A stretch of 64,000 bases of DNA from the NCBI GenBank assembly GCA_034005165.1, contig JAVEVE010000001.1, positions 186,001 through 250,000 on the forward strand, given 5' to 3'. The notes beneath the pieces were generated by a model. That model was not told where the DNA came from and ran no database searches. It saw nothing but the letters and a program-made list of their open reading frames with translations. The translations under genes and the position numbers were made by a program. Of this stretch, positions 33,422 to 41,604 are shown piece after piece. The stretch's first letter is position 1. Each line of letters starts with the position of its first letter. The DNA comes from UBA1573 sp034005165 (lineage in GTDB: Bacteria; Pseudomonadota; Alphaproteobacteria; Micavibrionales; Micavibrionaceae).

Positions 33422-34216
33422 TTAGGCCATCGTTCTCTGGTTAATGACTTTTTGCTCAATGACCCGCGGAATGTAAGGCTCTCTTTGAATCTGAGAACCA
33501 TTATCGGTTTGATTGAACTTCTTGAGATAAGATTTTGCGTCATCTTCCGTTAAAAAGAACGGAGGAATATCAACCTCATAAACCTGAACACTGATAATTT
33601 TACTTACAGCTTGCTCGATATCCATCTCAACAACAGAACCTTTTTCTCCTTGCGAGAAATCAACCATGTATACAAACTCGCCATGCTTACTCAACAAATC
33701 ACCAAGCAAAGCAGTTTTTTCTGATACATAAGTCCCGTCATCCTGACGCTTGATAACATCAATAGGCATGGCTCCACCGGATACATTGCAATCAGCAAAA
33801 TTTGGAAAATCCGTTGCATGAGCAAGAACCATATCATGCCCTTGGTTAAGAACATGCTGAACACCAGCCTCAAGTGATGAATATATTTTACCTGTACTCA
33901 GGTCGGCAAAAACAACTTTTTCATGATACTGGGTATTGAAATTAAGATTAAAAATATCGAGAAGACGTTTTTCAGAGACGGCTTCCCCGACAATCACCGT
34001 GAAATCATTTTCTGGACTGATCCCCGGCACAAAATTAGAAGCCAAACATTGTTTACCTTTCGCTCCATAAATTGGCCCGTTACTGATTGCAAACTTATAA
34101 TGAGTACGATCTGCAAGCGGAGCATCGGAATCAAGAAACGGCCTTGCGGCATAACCGGCAACTACGCAAAAGGCAGCCATTGCTACCGCGGCACAAGTAT
34201 TTATTTTTTCTAACAT
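33422..34216 (-). CDS. Hypothetical membrane-anchored protein, 264 residues
   Basis: I do not recognise this protein. An N-terminal hydrophobic segment (about 8-25, CAAVAMAAFCVVAGYAA) acts as a signal anchor or signal peptide. The rest is soluble and probably periplasmic, with GPIYGAKGKQCLASNF, VLAHATDFPNFADCNVSGGA and VYMVDFSQGEKGSVVEMDIE, and a basic C-terminus (VIEQKVINQRTMA). Two cysteines lie in the soluble part. It is convergent with cobT (11-bp gap) and divergent from hisS. Confidence 0.72.
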   Translation of the reverse strand: MLEKINTCAAVAMAAFCVVAGYAARPFLDSDAPLADRTHYKFAISNGPIYGAKGKQCLASNFVPGISPENDFTVIVGEAVSEKRLLDIFNLNFNTQYHEKVVFADLSTGKIYSSLEAGVQHVLNQGHDMVLAHATDFPNFADCNVSGGAMPIDVIKRQDDGTYVSEKTALLGDLLSKHGEFVYMVDFSQGEKGSVVEMDIEQAVSKIISVQVYEVDIPPFFLTEDDAKSYLKKFNQTDNGSQIQREPYIPRVIEQKVINQRTMA

Positions 34217-34350
34217 AAAACCCTCTAATATTTTTATAATTATGTATATTGATTTTGTAAAAGTTACAAGTTTTTTTAAATGCTAATTCATGTATAACTA
34301 TCCGCATATAAATAAAATCAATAAATAACAACACACTAAGAACAAAATAC

Positions 34351-35661
34351 ATGAGCAAACAAATCTACAAACCGCGCCCTATAACAGGCTTCCCCGAATG
34401 GCTTCCTGAAGTTCGTCTTGTCGAACAACGCTGGATGGATCATATCCGCCGCACATTTGAATCTTACGGATTTTGCTCAATCGAAACGCCATCCGTCGAA
34501 GAGCTGGACGTCCTCCGAGCAAAAGGTGAAGTCGATAAAGAAATCTACATCATTGAACGTTTGCACAAAGACGAAAACGAAAAAAACGATTCGCGTCTTG
34601 CTCTCCACTTCGACCAGACGGTCCCCCTCGCCCGTTATGTTGCCCAACATTTCAACGAACTGGACTTCCCGTTCAAACGCTACCAGATGCAAAAAGTCTG
34701 GCGTGGTGAACGACCTCAGGCAGGTCGCTTCCGTGAATTCTACCAATGCGATATCGATGTCATCGGTGTGGACAATATTCCGATCCACTTCGACAGTGAA
34801 CTCGCAGCCATCATGGTCGACATTCTGCGTGGCCTCAATATCGGTCCATTCCAGATGCAGATCAGCAACCGCAAAATCCTGATGGGATTATGTGCCGGAA
34901 TGGGAATAGAAGACCCAACACCCGTCACTCGCGCGGTTGATAAAATCGAAAAAATCGGTAAAGACGAAACTAGAAAACTTCTTCTCGAAGCAGGGCTTTC
35001 AAAGGATAACGCAGAAAAGACCCTGACCTTCGCAGCCATCAAGACAACAGACACAAGCTTTGTCGATCAAGTCATTGCCCTTGGCATTCAAAACGAAACC
35101 TTAGCGCAAGGCCTTGCTGAACTTGCCTCGGTCATGGATCACCTTGCCCACATTGAAACCGGATTCGTGGTTGCCGACCTTTCGATTGTCCGCGGACTTG
35201 ATTACTATACGGGCACAGTCTACGAAACCAAGCTGCTGGAAAACCCGAGCTTCGGATCAATCTGTTCGGGCGGTCGATATGAAGACCTGGCAGGGAGCTA
35301 CATCAACAAACATTTACCGGGTGTAGGGATTTCCATTGGACTCTCCCGCTTATTTGATTATATGCGTCTTAACGATAAACTCGACCTCAAGGCAAAATGC
35401 CCAACCGACATTCTTGTCTGTTTGCCGAGCGAAGACAAACGCGCTCTAACAAATGAAACTGCCCGAACCTTGCGTGCCAAAGGATACAATGTTGAAACTT
35501 ACCATGCAGACCAGAAAATAAAAAAACAACTGGGATATGCAGAAAAAAAGGGCATCCCGTTTGTCTGGTTCCCTCCTTTTGAAGAAGGCCAATCACACGA
35601 AGTTAAAGACATGACAACAGGCACCCAGTCACAAGCCGATCCGAATACTTGGGAGAAGTAA
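34351..35661 (+). CDS. hisS: Histidyl-tRNA synthetase
   Basis: A 436-residue class II aminoacyl-tRNA synthetase. N-terminal motif 1 region is PRPITGFPEWLPEVRLVEQ. Motif 2 is in KRYQMQKVWRGERPQAGRFREF with YQCDIDVIG. The His-binding motifs include FDQTVPLARYV and RGLDYYTGTVYE, then GGRYEDLAG and motif 3 GVGISIGLSRL. A C-terminal anticodon-binding domain (about 345-430) contains DILVCLPSEDK. It charges tRNA-His. The secreted hypothetical gene follows within 3 bp. Confidence 0.97.
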   Translation: MSKQIYKPRPITGFPEWLPEVRLVEQRWMDHIRRTFESYGFCSIETPSVEELDVLRAKGEVDKEIYIIERLHKDENEKNDSRLALHFDQTVPLARYVAQHFNELDFPFKRYQMQKVWRGERPQAGRFREFYQCDIDVIGVDNIPIHFDSELAAIMVDILRGLNIGPFQMQISNRKILMGLCAGMGIEDPTPVTRAVDKIEKIGKDETRKLLLEAGLSKDNAEKTLTFAAIKTTDTSFVDQVIALGIQNETLAQGLAELASVMDHLAHIETGFVVADLSIVRGLDYYTGTVYETKLLENPSFGSICSGGRYEDLAGSYINKHLPGVGISIGLSRLFDYMRLNDKLDLKAKCPTDILVCLPSEDKRALTNETARTLRAKGYNVETYHADQKIKKQLGYAEKKGIPFVWFPPFEEGQSHEVKDMTTGTQSQADPNTWEK

Positions 35662-35663
35662 AC

Positions 35664-36290
35664 ATGGCATTTATCTACACCTTAGCCCTATCTCTTTTTT
35701 TAGTCGGCACAACATTAGCAACGGCACAAGCAGAGCCATTCGTCTACGCACCTGAAAATTGCGATATGCGCGTTGGCTTTCCCGAAAAACCAATCATCGA
35801 AAAGAAATGTATAACGCATGCCGAAAAACAGGAATGCACAGATGTTGTAACATATAAAAAGATTGTACCACCTCACTCATCCTTAACCTTCCGGATCACG
35901 TGCTTAGAATATCCAAAAGTCGAACTAAATACATATACACCCGAGATAGTAGAAAAGACCCTCAACAAATTGCTAAAAGATCAAGGTCTGGAACCATTCG
36001 ATATTCAATCCGAAACCGTAGACAATATGCAACGCTCTACCAGCATGAGCATCGGAACTGATGATGAAGGTATTGCCTATATGTATTCAGGACAAATATG
36101 GATTGGTGAAAAATCACTCTTTACACTTGAAGGCAACATGAAAGGGCCGGAAGAAAAATCCGTTGAAGAAACATTCGTTTCTATCCTGCGCGAAACATAT
36201 CCGAAAAACATGAATCCAGAACTGGAAAAGAAAAATAATGGCACGAATGAAAAGAAAGAGGATAAAAAAATACCCCCTCAAACTCCATAA
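35664..36290 (+). CDS. Secreted hypothetical protein, 208 residues
   Basis: Started at MAFIYTLALSLFLVG, nine bases after GGAGAAG at the end of hisS; an in-frame ATG 15 bp earlier lies inside hisS and lacks an RBS. The signal peptide is about residues 1-23 (cleavage near AQA-EP). The mature part has a cluster of four cysteines in about 55 residues (NCDMRV, KKCIT, QECTD, ITCLEY), suggesting disulfides. A sandwich-like segment and a Lys/Glu/Pro-rich tail (NGTNEKKEDKKIPPQTP) follow. I do not recognise the family. It overlaps the convergent sufE by 13 bp. Confidence 0.75.
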   Translation: MAFIYTLALSLFLVGTTLATAQAEPFVYAPENCDMRVGFPEKPIIEKKCITHAEKQECTDVVTYKKIVPPHSSLTFRITCLEYPKVELNTYTPEIVEKTLNKLLKDQGLEPFDIQSETVDNMQRSTSMSIGTDDEGIAYMYSGQIWIGEKSLFTLEGNMKGPEEKSVEETFVSILRETYPKNMNPELEKKNNGTNEKKEDKKIPPQTP

Positions 36291-36673
36291 GATTTGATTT
36301 TCTCGACCATTGAAAAAAAACCGTTGCGGCGATTGGGCGATAGATTTTTATCCAATCCCAAACGCTGGAATACAGCCTCAATATCCAGAGAAGAAATGGC
36401 CTTAACCGGAATCCCATTGTATGCAACATACAATAAGGCAACCAGACCTTTGACAATATGTGCGTCACTATCAGCCTGAAAAGTAAAATGACCGTCTTTG
36501 ACTTCAGGAATCATCCAGACTTTGGATGTACACCCCTTTATCAAAAACTCCTCCCGATGCATGGATTCTGACAAATTGGGTAATTTTTTTCCCAAATCTA
36601 TCAAAATTGAGTAACGATCCTCCCAATCATCCAACAGAGAAAACGTCTCAAGTATTTCATCCAAAGTCGTCAT
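36278..36673 (-). CDS. sufE: Cysteine desulfuration protein SufE
   Basis: A 131-residue SufE protein. The sulfur-accepting cysteine is C48 in LIKGCTSKVWM, followed by the conserved region FTFQADSDAHIVKGLVALLYVAYNG. The N-terminus has the family motif DWEDRYSILIDLGKKLP. It takes persulfide sulfur from SufS and passes it to the SufBCD scaffold. No other suf genes are nearby. An isolated sufE away from the suf operon is common in alphaproteobacteria. Confidence 0.94.
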   Translation of the reverse strand: MTTLDEILETFSLLDDWEDRYSILIDLGKKLPNLSESMHREEFLIKGCTSKVWMIPEVKDGHFTFQADSDAHIVKGLVALLYVAYNGIPVKAISSLDIEAVFQRLGLDKNLSPNRRNGFFSMVEKIKSYGV

Positions 36674-36684
36674 AAAAAATATAC

Positions 36685-36843
36685 CTATAAATCTTTGAAA
36701 TCCTTCCCTTTTGGGCTGGACTTGCCAGAAAGCTTATAATATCTTTCCCGAAGCGATGCAAACCCTCCCTTTTTAGGGGCGGCCAAACCTGTGCCCGTCC
36801 TGCCAAATGTCCATCTTTCATTAACAAATAGTGAATAGGATAG
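36685..36843 (-). other. Open frame of 52 codons upstream of sufE, no ATG start
   Basis: The minus strand between clpX and sufE holds a stop-bounded frame whose C-terminal part reads like protein: GLAAPKKGGFASLRERYYKL, then SGKSSPKGKDFKDL. No ATG or GTG start exists in it. A TTG at the Leu of GLAAPKKGG, 12 bases after AGGACGG, would give a 33-residue basic peptide. It may be a small gene with a non-ATG start, a decayed gene end, or chance. I do not recognise it. Confidence 0.3.
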
Positions 36844-36868
36844 TCAAAAGAAGGGCTTGCGGAGTTCG

Positions 36869-36884
36869 CTCTGCCTTGGCAGAG
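36869..36884. promoter_or_regulatory. clpX: Palindrome upstream of clpX, putative operator
   Basis: CTCTGCC (36869-36875), TT, GGCAGAG (36878-36884): a perfect 7-bp inverted repeat with a 2-bp centre, followed by TACACTATAGAT, which could hold a -10 element. It lies 50 bp before the clpX ATG. The size suits a dimeric repressor or activator site. Confidence 0.45.
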
Positions 36885-36934
36885 TACACTATAGATGAGT
36901 CTAAAACTAATTATGACGTGAGGATCACGCGGTA

Positions 36935-38248
36935 ATGTCGAAAACGTCCGGAACAGAATCTAAAAATACCCTCTATTGTTCTTTCTGCGGAAAGAGCCAG
37001 CATGAGGTCAAAAAGCTTATTGCGGGACCAAATGTGTTCATTTGTAATGAATGCGTTGAGTTGTGCATGGATATTATCCGTGAAGAGGATAAAACACAGC
37101 TGGTCAAATCTGGTGAAGGTGTTCCAACACCAAGTGAAATCCGACACGTACTGGATGATTACGTGATTGGTCAGGACCGTGCAAAACGTGTTCTCTCAGT
37201 CGCGGTTCACAACCACTACAAACGTTTGCAAGTCGGCCAAAAAGGCGCAGACGTTGAGATCAACAAATCCAACATCCTTCTTGTCGGCCCGACCGGTTCG
37301 GGTAAAACTCTTCTGGCCCAAACACTGGCTCGTATTCTGGATGTTCCGTTTACAATGGCGGACGCCACAACATTGACCGAAGCCGGTTATGTTGGCGAAG
37401 ACGTTGAAAACATAGTCCTCAAACTTCTGCAAAATTGCGATTATAACGTTGAGCGTGCGCAGCGCGGTATCGTCTACATTGACGAAATCGACAAAATCAG
37501 CCGAAAATCTGACAACCCGTCAATAACACGTGACGTATCGGGCGAAGGCGTTCAGCAAGCCTTGCTCAAACTTATGGAAGGTACAATCGCAAGCGTTCCG
37601 CCTCAAGGTGGACGGAAACATCCGCAACAGGAATTCTTGCAAGTTGACACATCCAATATCCTCTTTATCTGCGGCGGTGCTTTTGCCGGTATCGACAAAA
37701 TCATCGGCATGCGGACCAAGGGATCGACCTCTATCGGGTTTGGTGCAGATGTGCAAGCAGCGGAAGAAAAACGTCCTGGCGAAATGATGCGACAACTGGA
37801 AACAGAAGATCTTCTGAAATTCGGACTTATCCCTGAATTTATCGGTCGTCTGCCGGTCGTTGCAACACTCGATGACCTGGATGAAGCAGCCCTGATTTCG
37901 ATCCTGACCGAACCTAAGAATGCTTTGGTAAAGCAATTCCAGCGTCTATTTGAAATGGAAAGCACCAAGCTCACATTTACTGACGAAGCTCTGTCTGCAA
38001 TTGCCAGAAAAGCAATTGATAGAAAGACAGGGGCACGCGGCCTGCGCTCGATCATGGAAGTCATGCTGCTGGATACCATGTACGAAATTCCGGATATGGA
38101 TGAAGTTGAAGAAGTTATCGTCAACGAAAAATCCGTTAATGATGGAGAAAAGCCAGTCTACGTTCTCTCAGACTCAAAAAAGAAAAAGAAGAAGAGCAAA
38201 GATAAAGCTGAAGATGTCGAATCAGAATCCGAAGCAGAAACAGCATAA
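36935..38248 (+). CDS. clpX: ATP-dependent protease ATP-binding subunit ClpX
   Basis: A 437-residue AAA+ unfoldase. The N-terminal zinc domain has C15, C18, C37 and C40 (CSFCGK, FICNEC). Walker A is GPTGSGKT (118-125), Walker B is IVYIDEIDKI, and pore and sensor segments include EGTIASVPPQGGRKHPQQ and RKTGARGLRSIMEVML. The IGF-type ClpP-binding loop is seen as STSIGFGADV. After the normal end there is an unusual Lys-run then acidic tail (SKKKKKKSKDKAEDVESESE). clpP is not adjacent, unlike the usual clpP-clpX order. A palindrome and a terminator bracket the gene, so it is probably monocistronic. Confidence 0.97.
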   Translation: MSKTSGTESKNTLYCSFCGKSQHEVKKLIAGPNVFICNECVELCMDIIREEDKTQLVKSGEGVPTPSEIRHVLDDYVIGQDRAKRVLSVAVHNHYKRLQVGQKGADVEINKSNILLVGPTGSGKTLLAQTLARILDVPFTMADATTLTEAGYVGEDVENIVLKLLQNCDYNVERAQRGIVYIDEIDKISRKSDNPSITRDVSGEGVQQALLKLMEGTIASVPPQGGRKHPQQEFLQVDTSNILFICGGAFAGIDKIIGMRTKGSTSIGFGADVQAAEEKRPGEMMRQLETEDLLKFGLIPEFIGRLPVVATLDDLDEAALISILTEPKNALVKQFQRLFEMESTKLTFTDEALSAIARKAIDRKTGARGLRSIMEVMLLDTMYEIPDMDEVEEVIVNEKSVNDGEKPVYVLSDSKKKKKKSKDKAEDVESESEAETA

Positions 38249-38255
38249 AATAAAG

Positions 38256-38279
38256 AACCCCGCCACAAGCGGGGTTTTT
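38256..38279 (+). terminator. Intrinsic terminator after clpX
   Basis: AACCCCGC (38256-38263), loop CACAA, GCGGGGTT (38269-38276), then TTT. This is a classic strong terminator. Confidence 0.85.
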
Positions 38280-38305
38280 GTTTACATTGCTATTATTCGG
38301 AATAT

Positions 38306-38653
38306 TTATAGACCCCGCATCCGTAAAGCATCATAACGTCTAGCGGCCCCTAGACCAAATCCGACTGTTGCTCCTGCAAGAACCAACGCAGCACCGGATG
38401 CGCCTGCCAACTTTAGCCATTCTAATGTCGGGCGCGCTTCAATTTTCTGTTTAACATTAAAATCAATGGACTGAAGACTACTGCGCTCGGCCTCCCTCAA
38501 AGAGGATAGATTCTGATAGGAGTCGCCAATCATACCCACTTGATAAACAACACCACAAACAGAAGCAGCCATAGAAAAACCTGAAGCAATCGACGCCAAC
38601 TTAAACCTAAGAGCCTCGGTTTTAAGGGTTTTTGTTCTTACAATATGTGACAT
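38306..38653 (-). CDS. Hypothetical two-TM membrane protein, 115 residues
   Basis: A 115-residue protein with hydrophobic segments at about residues 22-42 (IASGFSMAASVCGVVYQVGM) and 82-103 (LAGASGAALVLAGATVGFGL), separated by a hydrophilic loop. The C-terminus is basic (AARRYDALRMRGL). It has a short basic N-terminus and an AGGATG leader. I do not recognise the family. It lies between clpX (convergent) and the SulP gene on the same strand. Confidence 0.7.
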   Translation of the reverse strand: MSHIVRTKTLKTEALRFKLASIASGFSMAASVCGVVYQVGMIGDSYQNLSSLREAERSSLQSIDFNVKQKIEARPTLEWLKLAGASGAALVLAGATVGFGLGAARRYDALRMRGL

Positions 38654-38737
38654 AACATCCTCTTTTTTTTAAGACTTTATACGGACATATGAAAAATAAA
38701 GCAAGAAAAAACTGGGAAAAAACAAGCAATCTTTAGA

Positions 38738-40417
38738 CTATATATTCAATCGTTGATTAGCTATACGGCGCGCCTCACTAAAATCCGCAGCGAAAACATA
38801 GTGCAAATCTCCAGAATCAAGCATCCCCATGCGCGAAAGAACTAATCTGGGCTGCTCTTGTAAATTACTCAAGATTACAAAAATTCCCTTTTTGCGACAC
38901 CTCTCAAGAAAAGCGCGTAACGACGCCTCCCCACTCGCATCGATCATGGACATCATCCCCAAACGCAAAATAAAGATTTTGGGCGCAGGATTCAGTTGCT
39001 CGACAACATCCAGTAACCGCGATCCGACTCCGAAAAATAGCGGCCCATGAACGCGATAAGAAACGACGCCCAGAGGCACATCATCAGACAACGGAGATGA
39101 CGGATTATTAAGATCATCAACCTCCTCCTCGATAAAGTTTGTCTGTTGTGCCATCTGATGCATAAACAGGATCGCTGCCAAAACAACGCCAACTTCGATA
39201 GCTACGGTTAAATCTACAGCAACAGTCAGGACAAAAGTCAAAACCATAACCAATTGCTCCCCAATCGGAGCTTTCATTAAATGTTTAACCTTCTCTATCT
39301 CTGACATATTCCACGCCACCACCATCAAAATAGCAGCCAAAACAGCCAACGGAATATAAGAGGCCAAAGGAGCCAGAAAAACCATAGCAACAAGGATAAA
39401 GAGTGCGTGCATCATCCCTGCAACAGGGGTTTTCCCGCCCGAGCGTATATTGGTCACAGTCCTTGCAATTGCACCGGTTGCCGGCATCCCACCAAATAAA
39501 GGCGAAGCAATATTGGCAACCCCTTGCCCAACCAATTCACAGTTGGAACGGTGCCTTCTGTCAATCATACCATCAGCAACAACCGCCGAAAGCAGAGACT
39601 CTATCCCCGCCAAAAATGCTATTGTAAAAGCGGCCGGAAATAATTCGAGCATTCGTGCCGCTGTAATATTGTCCGGTAAGGATGGCATGGGAATTCCGTG
39701 AGGCAACTCGCCGAAAGCAGATCCGATTGTCACAACAGGCAAGTGAAACGCGACCACAGCCAACGAAGACAAGATAACGGCCATCAGAAACGCAGGTAGA
39801 TGCGGAAAATATTTTCTTAATAAAACGATGAAGATCAAGGACGCCATAGAAATAACAGTTGCAAACTGGTTCATGCTATCTTTGGCCTGCCAAAACACCA
39901 TCCATTTTTCGAGAAACAATCCGGGAACTTTTTCTATACCCAACCCGAAAAAATCTTTAATCTGGCTGGAAAAAATAATAACGGCAATTCCTGCTGTAAA
40001 CCCTGTAATGACAGGCTGCGGGATATATTTGATCCAGTTTCCCAACCTACAAAATCCTGCAACCACCAACATCACACCCGCCATAAGTGTTGCAATCATC
40101 AACCCGTCATATCCGTGCTGTGCAATCACATTATAGACAACGACGACAAAAGCGCCTGTTGGTCCGCCGATCTGAATTCTACTCCCCCCCAGAGCCGAAA
40201 TCAGAAAGCCTGCAATAACCGCCGTAATCAATCCCTTGTCTGGGGTAGTCCCAGAAGCAATCCCGAGTGCCATTGCCAGTGGAATTGCCACAATAGCAAC
40301 AGTCAGTCCTGCCAACGTATCCGCTCTAAAGAGTGATAAAGAATATCCCTCCTTTAAAACCGTATAAAGTTTCGGGATATACAAATGCCACCAAGGCGAT
40401 TTTTTTTTTAGGGACAT
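38738..40417 (-). CDS. SulP-family anion transporter with STAS domain
   Basis: A 559-residue SLC26/SulP permease with 10-14 hydrophobic segments. The family segments AGLTVAIVAIPLAMALGIASG near residue 32, IQIGGPTGAFVVVVYN and ANIASPLFGGMPATGAIART are present. A C-terminal cytoplasmic STAS domain (about 435-550) has KIFILRLGMMSMIDASGEAS. Family members carry sulfate, bicarbonate or dicarboxylates. The sulfate activation operon in the same window makes sulfate plausible, but the substrate cannot be read from sequence. The gene stands alone with 200 bp on its upstream side. Confidence 0.92.
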   Translation of the reverse strand: MSLKKKSPWWHLYIPKLYTVLKEGYSLSLFRADTLAGLTVAIVAIPLAMALGIASGTTPDKGLITAVIAGFLISALGGSRIQIGGPTGAFVVVVYNVIAQHGYDGLMIATLMAGVMLVVAGFCRLGNWIKYIPQPVITGFTAGIAVIIFSSQIKDFFGLGIEKVPGLFLEKWMVFWQAKDSMNQFATVISMASLIFIVLLRKYFPHLPAFLMAVILSSLAVVAFHLPVVTIGSAFGELPHGIPMPSLPDNITAARMLELFPAAFTIAFLAGIESLLSAVVADGMIDRRHRSNCELVGQGVANIASPLFGGMPATGAIARTVTNIRSGGKTPVAGMMHALFILVAMVFLAPLASYIPLAVLAAILMVVAWNMSEIEKVKHLMKAPIGEQLVMVLTFVLTVAVDLTVAIEVGVVLAAILFMHQMAQQTNFIEEEVDDLNNPSSPLSDDVPLGVVSYRVHGPLFFGVGSRLLDVVEQLNPAPKIFILRLGMMSMIDASGEASLRAFLERCRKKGIFVILSNLQEQPRLVLSRMGMLDSGDLHYVFAADFSEARRIANQRLNI

Positions 40418-40627
40418 AGGCAGCAGCCGAGAAAATTGTGAAATTACAAAGAGATCATAGCAGCAAGCCCCTCAAAAGCCAACGCGTAAAAATCCTAAAA
40501 ATATGCCAAAAAACAAGAATTAAATTCATAGGGTTATTTTCAAGATCTTAATCATCCGTTATAATTTTCCCAATATTCTTGAAAGAAACTGTTTCTCAAA
40601 AACCACGACCGATCCTGGAGTTTTCAC

Positions 40628-41590
40628 ATGTCACAATCTGCTAAACTGATGCCGGAACCTAATAAACGCTATCGCCTCATTACCCGAAGCGACATGGACG
40701 GGCTCGTTTGCGGCGTCCTTTTGAAAGAATTGGGGTTGATTGACGACATCACCTTTGCTCACCCGAAAGATATGCAAGATGGCCTCATTGAAGTAGGCCC
40801 AGACGATATTACAACTAACTTGCCATATGTTGAGGGCGTTTACATGGCCTTTGACCACCATGCAAGCGAGGTTTCCCGTGTTGGCGGAAAAAAAGACAAC
40901 CATATTATTGATGAAAAAGCGCCATCAGCAGCGCGCGTCGTGTACGATTATTTCGGGGGCAAAGAACGCTTTACACGCGTACCTGACGATATGATGGTTG
41001 CCGTAGACAAAGCAGACTCTGCGGCCTTTACAAAAGACGATATTCTTGATCCCAAAGGATGGGAACTCCTCTCCTTCCTAATGGACGCTCGTACAGGATT
41101 GGGTCGCTTCCGTGATTTCAGCATCTCCAACTATCAACTAATGATGCAATTGATCGACTTCTGTCGCGAGCACGACAGTATTGACGACATTCTGGCTCTG
41201 CCGGATGTCAGGGAACGCGTAGACCTATTCATGGAACAACAACCAAAGTTCCGCGAACAAATCGAACGCTGCTCCCGCATTAAAAAGAATGTCATCGTTC
41301 TCGACCTTAGGAATGAAGATACAATCTACGCAGGAAACCGCTTTATGATTTACGCGCTCTTCCCTCAATGTAATATATCAATTCACGTTCTATGGGGTAA
41401 GAACAATCAAAATACAGTCTTTGCCATTGGAAAATCCATCCTGAACAAAACCAGTCAAACCAATGTCGGCGAGCTTTGTCTCAGCTATGGTGGTGGTGGA
41501 CACAACGCTGCCGGAACATGTCAGGTTGACAATCTAAAATCCGATGAATTGTTGAACGAAATCATCGGTAAAATCAACAAGGACGGCTAG
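40628..41590 (+). CDS. DHH-family phosphoesterase (exopolyphosphatase-like)
   Basis: A 320-residue DHH superfamily protein. Motif I is TRSDMDGLVCG (SDMDG 21-25), motif III is FDHHAS (DHH at 76-78), there is an Asp in AVDKADSAAF, and the C-terminal DHHA1 glycine motif is YGGGGHNAAGTCQ. Similar proteins are labelled exopolyphosphatase or oligoribonuclease-like in databases; the true substrate (cyclic dinucleotide, short RNA, polyphosphate) is uncertain. It lies 14 bp ahead of the photolyase gene, and photolyase is 9 bp ahead of the LD-carboxypeptidase gene, forming a probable three-gene operon. Confidence 0.87.
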   Translation: MSQSAKLMPEPNKRYRLITRSDMDGLVCGVLLKELGLIDDITFAHPKDMQDGLIEVGPDDITTNLPYVEGVYMAFDHHASEVSRVGGKKDNHIIDEKAPSAARVVYDYFGGKERFTRVPDDMMVAVDKADSAAFTKDDILDPKGWELLSFLMDARTGLGRFRDFSISNYQLMMQLIDFCREHDSIDDILALPDVRERVDLFMEQQPKFREQIERCSRIKKNVIVLDLRNEDTIYAGNRFMIYALFPQCNISIHVLWGKNNQNTVFAIGKSILNKTSQTNVGELCLSYGGGGHNAAGTCQVDNLKSDELLNEIIGKINKDG

Positions 41591-41604
41591 AAAAGGCAAA
41601 ACAA

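Noticed and set aside
40418..40627. 210-bp gap between the SulP and DHH genes, checked for an RNA or small ORF
   Set aside because: No hairpin with a T-run, tRNA-like fold or RBS-linked frame found. It is probably just divergent promoters.
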